A stretch of DNA of 64,000 nt from Bacteroidales bacterium. Lineage in GTDB: Bacteria > Bacteroidota > Bacteroidia > Bacteroidales > F082. The translations under genes and the position numbers were made by a program. Shown in pieces: positions 32,179-40,191 of this stretch. Location of the stretch: contig JACCQN010000006.1 of NCBI GenBank assembly GCA_015709215.1, forward strand, positions 28,081 to 92,080, written 5' to 3'. Position 1 is the first letter of the stretch. Each line of letters opens with the position of its first letter. The notes under the pieces were generated by a model that was given only the letters and a program-made list of their open reading frames with translations, ran no database searches and was not told the DNA's origin.

Positions 32179-35034
32179 TTACAGTTTTTTTTCTGCATTA
32201 TGAAATTTACTGTCAATTTTATCCACATTCAATTCCTTTAACTCATGTTCGAACGAGCGCCATTTGTTTCCGATACAAAGCATACCACATTCCTTATCAA
32301 CTAAAGGACATTCGCACTTTTCGAAGGTTTTGTCAATGATTTTTTGTTGTCTGATCACATGGAATTTTGGTGAACCGGTAGCAGGGCTTCCACTGGCAGG
32401 ACGAGCAATCAATTTGAGCGGGATTTCTTTAAATTCGTGATGGATGTATTTCCAGGATCCCATATTCAAAGGTTCTTCCTGTACCCATAAATGAGTTTTT
32501 GCCTTTTTGTATTTATCTATAATGGCCAGCATTTGCTTTCGCGGGAGCGGGTATAATTGTTCCAATCTTACAAAAGCAATTGTTTCAATTTTTTTATGCT
32601 CTTTTTCTTCGATCAAGTCGTAATAAACTTTTCCAGAGCAGAAAACAACTTTTTCAATTTTTGCCGGATCAGCAGCAGAATCATCTATAACTTCCTGAAA
32701 TCCTGTTCCTGACACAAATTCTTCAATAGGCGAAACACATTTTGGATGTCTTAAAAGGCTCTTAGGTGTAAAAATCACTAAAGGTTTACGGAAGGGTCTT
32801 TTTAACTGTCTTCGCAGGATATGGAAAAAGTTGGCAGGTGTAGTACAATTTGCAATTTGCAAATTATTCTCAGCACACAAACTCAAAAAGCGTTCGATGC
32901 GGGCAGAACTGTGTTCGGGACCTTGTCCTTCGTAACCATGTGGCAGTAGTACTACTAAATCGTTCATTACATTCCATTTATCTTCGGCACTGCTTAAAAA
33001 CTGATCGAAGATAATTTGAGCTCCGTTATTAAAATCACCAAACTGAGCTTCCCAAATGGTAAGTGTTTCGGGTGAAGCCAAGGCATAACCGTATTCAAAA
33101 CCCAGCACACCGTATTCTGAGAGCGGCGAGTTATAAATTTCAAAAGGTGCCTGATCACTGCTCACGGCATTCAGGGGAACATATTGTTCTTCAGAGTCTT
33201 CAACCCTTAAAACGGCATGGCGATGCGAAAAAGTGCCCCGTTCAACATCTTGGCCACTCACACGCACAGGATACTTTTCGTACACCAGGCTGCCATAGGC
33301 TAAGAGTTCTCCCATAGCCCAGTCAAGCTGATTTTCCTTGAAAACCATATCGTGTCGTTGCTGTTGTAAACGACTTGTCTTTCTAAAGAAATTTTTATCC
33401 GCTGGAAGCGAAGTTATTTTTTCAGCAATGTTTAGCAAGATTGCTTTGTTGACGCCCGTATTTGTTTTTTTCTCAAAATCTTTTTTGTTGGCTTTTCTGA
33501 TATTTTTCCAGGTATCTGCTAAAAAGTTATTGATGAAAGATTTTTCTCTTTCTTTTGCACCCGAGAGGCTAATTTCCAGTTTTTCTAAGTTTTTGGCTTC
33601 CAATGCCTTTATTTCTTCCTGCGTTACAACTCCTTCTTCCAAAAGTTGCTTTTCATAAATAATTTTAGGATTGGGGTGTTTTTCGATCACTTTGTATAAA
33701 ATGGGCTGCGTAAAGCGAGGCTCATCTCCTTCGTTGTGACCATATTTACGGTAGCATAGCAGATCGATATAAACATCTTTATGAAATTTTTCCCTGAATT
33801 CCATAGCCAGTTGAATAGCATAAACAACTGCCTCAGGATCATCGCCATTTACATGAAATACAGGCGATTGTGTTACTTTTGCGACATCGGTAGAATAGGT
33901 GCTTGACCGGCCGTCAAGGTAATCTGTTGTAAATCCGATTTGGTTGTTGATTACAAGGTGAACAGTTCCTCCTGTGCGGTAGCCATTAAGCTCCGACATT
34001 TGCGCAATCTCATAAATAATGCCTTGACCGGATATCGACCCGTCGCCATGTATTAATATAGGTGTTACTTTGCTATAATCTCCTGAATAGTACTGATCAA
34101 TTTTGGCACGGGCAATTCCCTGCACAACGGGATCAACGGCTTCGAGGTGAGACGGGTTCGGGGCAAGGGTAAGTTTTACTGTTTTACCGCGTGTAGTTTT
34201 TCGTTCGGCGGTATAACCTAAATGATACTTTACGTCGCCAAGCAAAGTTTCATCATCATACACTTTCCCATCAAACTCGCTAAAAATATCAGTGTAAGGT
34301 TTACGCATGATATTAGCCAACACATTGAGTCGGCCGCGGTGAGCCATTCCGATCACAAATTCAGCCACACCCAAAGCTGATCCCTTTTCCATAATGGCTT
34401 CCAGTGCTGGTATTAGTGATTCAGCTCCTTCGAGGGAGAACCGTTTTTGCCCGGGGAATTTTTTATGCAGAAAGCCTTCAAAACTAACCGCCCTGTTGAG
34501 CTTATCAAGTATATATTTTTTGTCAGATACCGGATAATTGGGTGTGTTACGCACTTTTTCCATTTTGCTGCGTAACCAGGACACGATTTCAGTTTTGCGG
34601 ATATATACATATTCTACTGCCACTGAGCGACAATAAGTTTGATCGAGCATGCTGATGATATTTCTCAGACTTGTAGCTCCCAGTCCAACTTCTGTACCGG
34701 CTTCAAAAACGACATCCAGATCGGTTTCTGAAAGCCCGTGATTGCTGATATCCAGCGTTGGAGAATAGGATCTTCGCTTTCGAACCGGATTAGTTTTTGT
34801 GAATAAATGGCCACGTTTGCGATAATCTTCGATCAGGCTGATTACCTTAAACTCTTTTCCGGTAGTTAAAGAAGCTTCGCCAGGTCGGCTTTTATAGTCT
34901 TTCACCGCAAAATCAAAGCCTTCAAAAAAATGCCTCAACTGAGGGTCAATTTGATCAGGATAGTTTTTAAATTGCTGATAAAGAGACTCTAATACTGCTG
35001 GATCATTGGCGTTTAGAAAAGTGTAGTTATCCAT
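32179..35034 (-). CDS. sucA: 2-oxoglutarate dehydrogenase E1 component
   Basis: A 951-residue thiamine diphosphate enzyme. The N-terminal E1 region starts with FLNANDPAVLESLYQQF, the thiamine-binding core includes HGDGSISGQGIIYE and NNQIGFTTDY, and the transketolase-like domain includes LLPHGYEGQGPEHSSARIER with the conserved His. The C terminus has an added stretch with four cysteines (KCECPLVDKECGMLCIG, near residues 912-928), which is not a standard E1 feature. It decarboxylates 2-oxoglutarate and loads succinyl on the lipoyl group of SucB. First gene of sucA-sucB-nadB-carbonic anhydrase, with a promoter box at 35060. Confidence 0.96.
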   Translation of the reverse strand: MDNYTFLNANDPAVLESLYQQFKNYPDQIDPQLRHFFEGFDFAVKDYKSRPGEASLTTGKEFKVISLIEDYRKRGHLFTKTNPVRKRRSYSPTLDISNHGLSETDLDVVFEAGTEVGLGATSLRNIISMLDQTYCRSVAVEYVYIRKTEIVSWLRSKMEKVRNTPNYPVSDKKYILDKLNRAVSFEGFLHKKFPGQKRFSLEGAESLIPALEAIMEKGSALGVAEFVIGMAHRGRLNVLANIMRKPYTDIFSEFDGKVYDDETLLGDVKYHLGYTAERKTTRGKTVKLTLAPNPSHLEAVDPVVQGIARAKIDQYYSGDYSKVTPILIHGDGSISGQGIIYEIAQMSELNGYRTGGTVHLVINNQIGFTTDYLDGRSSTYSTDVAKVTQSPVFHVNGDDPEAVVYAIQLAMEFREKFHKDVYIDLLCYRKYGHNEGDEPRFTQPILYKVIEKHPNPKIIYEKQLLEEGVVTQEEIKALEAKNLEKLEISLSGAKEREKSFINNFLADTWKNIRKANKKDFEKKTNTGVNKAILLNIAEKITSLPADKNFFRKTSRLQQQRHDMVFKENQLDWAMGELLAYGSLVYEKYPVRVSGQDVERGTFSHRHAVLRVEDSEEQYVPLNAVSSDQAPFEIYNSPLSEYGVLGFEYGYALASPETLTIWEAQFGDFNNGAQIIFDQFLSSAEDKWNVMNDLVVLLPHGYEGQGPEHSSARIERFLSLCAENNLQIANCTTPANFFHILRRQLKRPFRKPLVIFTPKSLLRHPKCVSPIEEFVSGTGFQEVIDDSAADPAKIEKVVFCSGKVYYDLIEEKEHKKIETIAFVRLEQLYPLPRKQMLAIIDKYKKAKTHLWVQEEPLNMGSWKYIHHEFKEIPLKLIARPASGSPATGSPKFHVIRQQKIIDKTFEKCECPLVDKECGMLCIGNKWRSFEHELKELNVDKIDSKFHNAEKKL

Positions 35035-35059
35035 GAAATATGCACTTAAATACAGTGGG

Positions 35060-35067
35060 CAAAGGTA
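35060..35067 (-). promoter_or_regulatory. Predicted -7 box of the sucA operon
   Basis: TACCTTTG on the minus strand matches TAnnTTTG, 25 nt before the sucA ATG. No -33 TTTG at usual spacing. Confidence 0.5.
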
Positions 35068-35110
35068 GGAATTTATTAAGAATCATTCTACCGAAAACCG
35101 TTGCAGACAA

Positions 35111-35137
35111 TAAAAAAGCCTGTGAAAACACAGGCTT
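35111..35137 (-). terminator. Intrinsic terminator of the ferredoxin gene
   Basis: On the minus strand AAGCCTGTG pairs perfectly with CACAGGCTT across TTTT and runs into T residues. It lies 67 nt beyond the ferredoxin stop codon and separates that gene from sucA. Confidence 0.9.
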
Positions 35138-35203
35138 GGATAATTTTGAGCTAAAAAATCAGCAATGATAAAAAAGGAGAGCAATTATCGCCTTCTTCAG
35201 AAA

Positions 35204-35371
35204 TTATTCCGGTATAATTGCCTCCGTAGGACAAACATCTGCACATGAACCACAATCAGTGCAAACATCAGGATCTATCACATAGATGTCGCCCTCAGAA
35301 ATAGCATCAACCGGACATTCGTCGATACAAGTGCCGCAAGCTGTGCAATCTTCAGTGATTTTGTATGACAT
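35204..35371 (-). CDS. 2[4Fe-4S] ferredoxin (55 residues)
   Basis: A short gene coding for MSYKITEDCTACGTCIDECP and a second half with VCTDCGSCADVCPTEAI. The two CxxCxxCxxxCP motifs (Cys9, 12, 15, 19 and Cys37, 40, 43, 47) bind two [4Fe-4S] clusters, the classical clostridial-type ferredoxin of 55 residues. It is a low-potential one-electron carrier. The gene lies between sucA and the divergent korAB, so it is a natural electron acceptor for the 2-oxoglutarate:ferredoxin oxidoreductase. It has its own promoter box (35410) and terminator (35111). Very acidic, as usual for this class. Confidence 0.95.
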   Translation of the reverse strand: MSYKITEDCTACGTCIDECPVDAISEGDIYVIDPDVCTDCGSCADVCPTEAIIPE

Positions 35372-35409
35372 ATCAATCGTTTTTAAAATTTAACATTGAT
35401 TTTGAGCTG

Positions 35410-35417
35410 CAAAGATA
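35410..35417 (-). promoter_or_regulatory. Predicted -7 box of the ferredoxin gene
   Basis: TATCTTTG on the minus strand matches TAnnTTTG, 38 nt before the ferredoxin ATG. Confidence 0.5.
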
Positions 35418-35841
35418 GCAGTATTGATGAATGTATGTTGGAAATTAATATAATTTATAGCTAATTTAAATTGAGGGTGAAGCATAGATTTTTTTAAGTA
35501 ATCACCATTCAGTTGCTGTAAACCATTGCTAAACTTTCTTTCGGGGAATAAATCGTTAGAAAATCAAACTGATAAATACAGTTAATTGACACAAAAACAG
35601 AGTAAAATAAGTAAAATATAAATTGCTACAGCGCCCGATTTCTATGGTTTTCGTAAGGAAAGATTTTATCTGGAATTTAGACTGAATCTATTTAAGCTAT
35701 TCCTGTATTCATGGGGAGGATCATAATCTCGTCTTTAAACTATTGAATAACAATATATTAATAGCATAAAAAGTATATTTCTGCAATCGTTATCGGAGTG
35801 GTATAATCGAGCAGGCTGTCACGGTGCAATTTGAAAACTTT
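35418..35841. other. AT-rich divergent intergenic region between ferredoxin and korA
   Basis: About 420 nt with no coding frame or RNA gene that I can support. It is long for the window, very AT-rich in its right half, and could hold regulatory sites for the two divergent 2-oxoglutarate/ferredoxin units, but no clear palindrome was found. Confidence 0.5.
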
Positions 35842-35849
35842 TACCTTTG
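35842..35849 (+). promoter_or_regulatory. Predicted -7 box of korAB
   Basis: TACCTTTG matches TAnnTTTG, 22 nt before the ATG at 35872. Its position rules out the in-frame upstream start at 35824 as the normal one. Confidence 0.5.
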
Positions 35850-35871
35850 TAGCAATTTTAAACAAATAGCT

Positions 35872-37719
35872 ATGACAAGCATGAACAGTAAGGTTGTTGA
35901 GCTCGATCAGGTCGTGATTCGTTTTGCAGGCGATTCAGGTGACGGGATGCAGTTAACGGGCTCATTATTTTCTGATTCTACGGCATTTGCCGGTAATGAT
36001 TTCGCTACTTTTCCGGATTATCCATCCGAGATTCGTGCACCTCAGGGTACTGTTTCGGGTGTTTCCGGTTTTCAGATACATTTTGGACAAAAAACGGTTC
36101 ACACATCAGGTGATTTGGCAGATGTGTTAATAGCCATGAATCCGGCATCGCTTAAAGCAAATATGCGGTGGATTAAAGATGATGCCATTTTAATTGTAGA
36201 TGCTGATGCTTTTGTCGAAAAAGGCTTTGAAAAGGCTGGTTATCAAACAGATCCGACATTGGATGGATCGCTTGATAAATACAAATTAATTAAGGCTCCT
36301 ATTACATCCATGACAAAAGAGGCCGTAAAACACCTCAATCTGGACATGAAATCGACACTTAAGACGAAAAACATGTTTGCACTGGGGATTGTGATGTATC
36401 TGTTTAATAGGGATATCACATTGATTAACAAGTATTTTGAACAAAAATTTAAATCAAATCCTCTAATTGTTGAAGCGAACAAAGCTGTTTTAGCAGCTGG
36501 AAATAATTATGCCGAAACAATTGAATTGTTTGGAAATACCTATAAAGTGGAACCGGCACCACTCGAAAAGGGACGTTATCGTAATGTAACTGGAAACATT
36601 GCTACCGCCTGGGGCTTTATGGCGGCGGCTGAGCGATCAGGTCGGGAATTGTTTCTTGGTTCATATCCTATTACGCCAGCCACTGAGATTTTGCAGGAGT
36701 TGTCCAAGTATAAAAATTTGTCAGTTAAGGCTTTTCAGGCCGAAGATGAAATTGCAGGTATTGTATCAACTATAGGTGCCAGTTTTACGGGATCGTTAGC
36801 TATCACATCGACTAGTGGTCCAGGCCTTTCGCTAAAAAGTGAGGCCATTGGCTTAGCAGTAATGACAGAATTGCCTATTGTAATTGTTGACGTCCAACGT
36901 GGAGGTCCTTCAACCGGATTGCCAACTAAATCGGAACAAAGCGATTTGATGCAGGCACTCTACGGACGCAATGGTGAAGCTCCTGTAATTGTAATTGCAG
37001 CCCGTAGTTCAGTGGATTGTTTCTATAGCGCTTATGAGGCATCAAAGCTGGCTATGGAACATATGACTCCTGTAATCCTGCTAACCGATGGTTCGCTGGC
37101 TAATGGGTCTGAAGTTTTCAGAATCCCCAAAGTTGCCAGTCTGCCCGCAATTACACCCCCTCTGGCCGAAGCCGATGATGAGCATTTTAAACCATACAGG
37201 CGTGATGAAGAAAAATTAAACCGTAAATGGGCAATACCAGGAACTTCTGGTCTTCGCCATCGTATTGGAGGGCTTGAAAAACTAGATGTTGAAGGAACTG
37301 TATCTCACGATCCGCTCAATCATGAGCGAATGACTTTTTTGAGAGAAGAAAAGGTAATGCGCGTGGCCAATTATATTCCTGAACAGGAAGTTTTAGGGCC
37401 GGATAATGCTGATTTGCTTGTTGTTAGTTGGGGTGGTACGTATGGTGTGATGCTTACCGTAGTAGAAAAAATGCTTGAACAGGGGAAATCGGTAGCACAT
37501 ACCCATTTCCGTCATATCATGCCCTTACCGCGAAATACGGAAAAAATATTCTGCAGATACAAAAAGATTATTGTATGTGAAATCAACAATGGCCAATTTG
37601 TTAAATATCTGAGGATGAATTTCCCACAGTTTAAATACGAGCAGTATAATAAAATTCAGGGATTACCTTTTATGGTAGCCGAACTGGAAGCCAAATTTAA
37701 TGAACTCTTAACGCGATAA
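35872..37719 (+). CDS. korA: 2-oxoglutarate:ferredoxin oxidoreductase, fused gamma-alpha subunit
   Basis: A 615-residue subunit. The N-terminal gamma domain starts with VVIRFAGDSGDGMQLTGSLF and covers about 1-185. The alpha (pyrimidine-binding) domain follows from about 225, with the SYPITPATEILQELS region and TSGPGLSLKSEAIGLAV. Together with KorB it converts 2-oxoglutarate and CoA to succinyl-CoA and CO2 while reducing ferredoxin, reversibly. The ATG at 35872 is chosen because a TACCTTTG box lies at 35842 and the gamma domain begins right after. KorB starts 2 nt after the stop. A 2-oxoacid of another type cannot be excluded without modelling, but the KorAB length and order fit 2-oxoglutarate. 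Confidence 0.93.
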   Translation: MTSMNSKVVELDQVVIRFAGDSGDGMQLTGSLFSDSTAFAGNDFATFPDYPSEIRAPQGTVSGVSGFQIHFGQKTVHTSGDLADVLIAMNPASLKANMRWIKDDAILIVDADAFVEKGFEKAGYQTDPTLDGSLDKYKLIKAPITSMTKEAVKHLNLDMKSTLKTKNMFALGIVMYLFNRDITLINKYFEQKFKSNPLIVEANKAVLAAGNNYAETIELFGNTYKVEPAPLEKGRYRNVTGNIATAWGFMAAAERSGRELFLGSYPITPATEILQELSKYKNLSVKAFQAEDEIAGIVSTIGASFTGSLAITSTSGPGLSLKSEAIGLAVMTELPIVIVDVQRGGPSTGLPTKSEQSDLMQALYGRNGEAPVIVIAARSSVDCFYSAYEASKLAMEHMTPVILLTDGSLANGSEVFRIPKVASLPAITPPLAEADDEHFKPYRRDEEKLNRKWAIPGTSGLRHRIGGLEKLDVEGTVSHDPLNHERMTFLREEKVMRVANYIPEQEVLGPDNADLLVVSWGGTYGVMLTVVEKMLEQGKSVAHTHFRHIMPLPRNTEKIFCRYKKIIVCEINNGQFVKYLRMNFPQFKYEQYNKIQGLPFMVAELEAKFNELLTR

Positions 37720-37721
37720 TT

Positions 37722-38756
37722 ATGGAAAATCAAGTAATAGCTCCCGACGAACTTCAGCTTAGCAAGGAAGATTTTGCCAGTGATCAAATGGTAAAATGGT
37801 GCCCGGGCTGTGGTGATCATGCTATTTTGCATGCTGTTGAAAATGTATTTCCAAATTTAGGCATACCCAAAGAAGATTTTGTAGTAGTGTCGGGTATTGG
37901 TTGCTCTTCACGTTTTCCTTATTATATGAATACTTATGGTATTCATGGAATTCATGGGCGTGCAGCGCCGCTGGCAACTGGCGTAAAACTGGCAAATCCC
38001 AAGCTTAGTGTATGGATGATTACGGGTGATGGCGACAGTATGGCCATCGGTGGAAATCATTTTATCCATACTATCAGAAGGAATATCGATATCAATATTT
38101 TATTATTCAATAACAAAATTTACGGGCTAACAAAAGGTCAGTATTCACCTACAACTCCCAAAGGAACAAAAACAAAGACCAGTCCTCAGGGTACATTTGA
38201 GCGGCCTTTTAATCCTGGTGAACTGGTTATTGGTGCTCAGGGTAATTTCTTTGCTCGCGCTTTGGATACTAATCCAAAAACAATGACCAAAATATTTCTG
38301 GAAGCTGCCCGGCATAAAGGCACTTCGCTTGTTGAAGTGTTGCAAAACTGTGTCATTTTTGCCAATAAAGCCCACGACTTGATAACCAGCCGCGAAACAC
38401 GTGATGATTATCAACTTTGGATCGAACATGGCAAACCGTTGATTTTTGGTAAAAACAATGAGAAGGGTATCGTTTTAAAAGGCACCAAATTGGAAGTGGC
38501 TACGATAGGTGAAAATGGTGTAACAGAGAAAGATATTCTGGTGCACGACCAGTACGAATCAGATCCTGGTATTCATATGATGATTGCCCGGATGATGCCT
38601 CCTGAGTTTCCAGTTGCATTGGGTGTGATCAGATCAGTAGAATTTGAAACTTTTGACCAAACGATGATGCAAACTATTGCAGCAGAAAAAGAAAACAGTT
38701 CGATCCATTCTGTTGACGAATTGCTGAATAGCGGCGGAACCTGGACAATTGATTAA
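37722..38756 (+). CDS. korB: 2-oxoglutarate:ferredoxin oxidoreductase, beta subunit
   Basis: A 344-residue thiamine-binding beta subunit. Cysteines for the single [4Fe-4S] cluster are visible in WCPGCGDH and GIGCSSR near the N terminus and in LQNC further on. The thiamine diphosphate motif is GDGDSMAIGGNH, with FNNKIYGLTKGQYSPTT after it. The pairing with the fused KorA and the length match KorB of anaerobic Bacteroidota. It would pass electrons to a ferredoxin such as the one encoded at 35204. A terminator follows at 38782. Confidence 0.94.
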   Translation: MENQVIAPDELQLSKEDFASDQMVKWCPGCGDHAILHAVENVFPNLGIPKEDFVVVSGIGCSSRFPYYMNTYGIHGIHGRAAPLATGVKLANPKLSVWMITGDGDSMAIGGNHFIHTIRRNIDINILLFNNKIYGLTKGQYSPTTPKGTKTKTSPQGTFERPFNPGELVIGAQGNFFARALDTNPKTMTKIFLEAARHKGTSLVEVLQNCVIFANKAHDLITSRETRDDYQLWIEHGKPLIFGKNNEKGIVLKGTKLEVATIGENGVTEKDILVHDQYESDPGIHMMIARMMPPEFPVALGVIRSVEFETFDQTMMQTIAAEKENSSIHSVDELLNSGGTWTID

Positions 38757-38781
38757 AGTTTTGAAGATTAGCATTGGCTAA

Positions 38782-38817
38782 AAAATCCTGTCTTATAAAT
38801 GAGGCAGGATTTTTTTT
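38782..38817 (+). terminator. Intrinsic terminator of korAB
   Basis: AAATCCTG pairs with CAGGATTT, extended by CTT/AGG pairs around the loop, and is followed by a T run. It begins 26 nt after korB. Confidence 0.85.
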
Positions 38818-38833
38818 GAACCATCACTTTCGT

Positions 38834-38841
38834 TACTTTTG
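38834..38841 (+). promoter_or_regulatory. Predicted -7 box of tilS
   Basis: TACTTTTG matches TAnnTTTG but ends only 3 nt before the tilS ATG at 38845, which would give a leaderless transcript. A TTTG at 38815-38818 is 15 nt upstream. Confidence 0.45.
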
Positions 38842-38844
38842 CTT

Positions 38845-40185
38845 ATGCTTAAGGAAGTTGAGAACTTTATTAAAACAGAAAATTTGTTTACCGAACGCGA
38901 AAAGCTTTTACTGGCAATCAGCGGTGGGATAGATTCTGTTGTGTTGTTGCATGTTTTAATGCAGTTGGGTTTTCGGCCAGTTTTAGCGCACTGTAACTTT
39001 TCGCTTCGTGGTGAAGAATCGGATGGCGATGAGCAATTTGTTCGGGATTTGGCTGAAAAATTAAACTTAGAACTTCTGGTTAAACGTTTTGACACAAAAA
39101 CGTATGCTGCCCAAAAAAAATTGTCAACACAAATGGCAGCAAGAGAATTGCGTTATAATTGGTTTACAAGGCTTTCAGAAGAACGTGGATTTACAAAAGT
39201 TGTTTTGGGGCATCATCGTGATGATCAGCTGGAGACTTTTCTGATTAACCTTTTCAGAGGATCAGGAATAACAGGCCTCAAGGCAATGAAAGCTGGTAAT
39301 GGTTTGCTGGTAAGGCCGTTATTGAATACCAGCAGAAAAACAATTGAAGCCTATGCAGCCCAGCATCAATTAGTATGGCGTGAGGACAGTACAAATAGAG
39401 AGACCAATTATTTGCGCAATAAAATTCGCCATAGCCTGCTCATCGAAATTGAAGCTGTTGATCCGGCTTATCTCCGGAAAATGAGCGAGTCAATCCTGAT
39501 GCTCCAACGCGAAGAAGCTTTGTACAGGCAGCTTTTGAAAGATTTTTTCACAAACCAATTTCAAAATGATGAGGATCACAAGCTTTCTAAAAAACTGTTT
39601 TTAAATCATCCTGAGGGCTTGATGCTGCTATTTGAATACCTAAAGCAATTTGGGTATAATTATGAACAGGCAGAACAGATTTTTGAAACACTGAAAAATT
39701 CACCGGGGAGATTGTTTTATTCCAAATCACACCAACTTCTTATCGATAGAAATACGCTGCAAATCAGATTATTAGAAGATAATGACCCCGAAGAATATTT
39801 TTTAATTCAGGAGTTAGATGAAGTTATTGAAAAGCCAATCTTACTCAAAATCAGTAAGTTTGATTTTATGTCGATGAATGATATTGATAAGGATGCATCT
39901 TGCGCTGCGCTGGATTTTGATCAGCTGTATTTCCCGTTGCATCTTCGTCGGTGGCGACAAGGCGATCGTTTTAAACCACTGGGTATGAGGGGTGAAAAAT
40001 TGGTGAGTGATTTTTTTATTGATCAGCAGTTTAGCCTTTTCGAAAAGCAAGATACATGGCTGTTAATCAATGGTAATCAGGAAGTTATTTGGGTGATTGG
40101 GCATCGTATTGATGATCGGTATAAGATTACAAGGAGAACTAAAATGGTTTATCAATTGATGCTTCAAAACAGGCTTAATGATTAG
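38845..40185 (+). CDS. tilS: tRNA(Ile)-lysidine synthase
   Basis: A 446-residue enzyme that converts C34 of tRNA-Ile(CAU) to lysidine using ATP and lysine. The PP-loop SGGIDS is at residues 26-31, followed by the conserved HCNFSLRGEESDGDE and LGHHRDDQLETFLINLFRGS segments. The C-terminal TilS domain ends the protein (RWRQGDRFKPLGMRG, then KLVSDFFID). The ATG at 38845 is preferred over a TTG two codons earlier because it directly precedes the usual N terminus. It is convergent with the SWIM gene, 6 nt apart, with no terminator between. Confidence 0.96.
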   Translation: MLKEVENFIKTENLFTEREKLLLAISGGIDSVVLLHVLMQLGFRPVLAHCNFSLRGEESDGDEQFVRDLAEKLNLELLVKRFDTKTYAAQKKLSTQMAARELRYNWFTRLSEERGFTKVVLGHHRDDQLETFLINLFRGSGITGLKAMKAGNGLLVRPLLNTSRKTIEAYAAQHQLVWREDSTNRETNYLRNKIRHSLLIEIEAVDPAYLRKMSESILMLQREEALYRQLLKDFFTNQFQNDEDHKLSKKLFLNHPEGLMLLFEYLKQFGYNYEQAEQIFETLKNSPGRLFYSKSHQLLIDRNTLQIRLLEDNDPEEYFLIQELDEVIEKPILLKISKFDFMSMNDIDKDASCAALDFDQLYFPLHLRRWRQGDRFKPLGMRGEKLVSDFFIDQQFSLFEKQDTWLLINGNQEVIWVIGHRIDDRYKITRRTKMVYQLMLQNRLND

Positions 40186-40191
40186 ATTAAC

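Noticed and set aside
35824..35871. Upstream start for KorA
   Set aside because: The added residues are encoded by the promoter box itself (35842-35849) and do not resemble the family.
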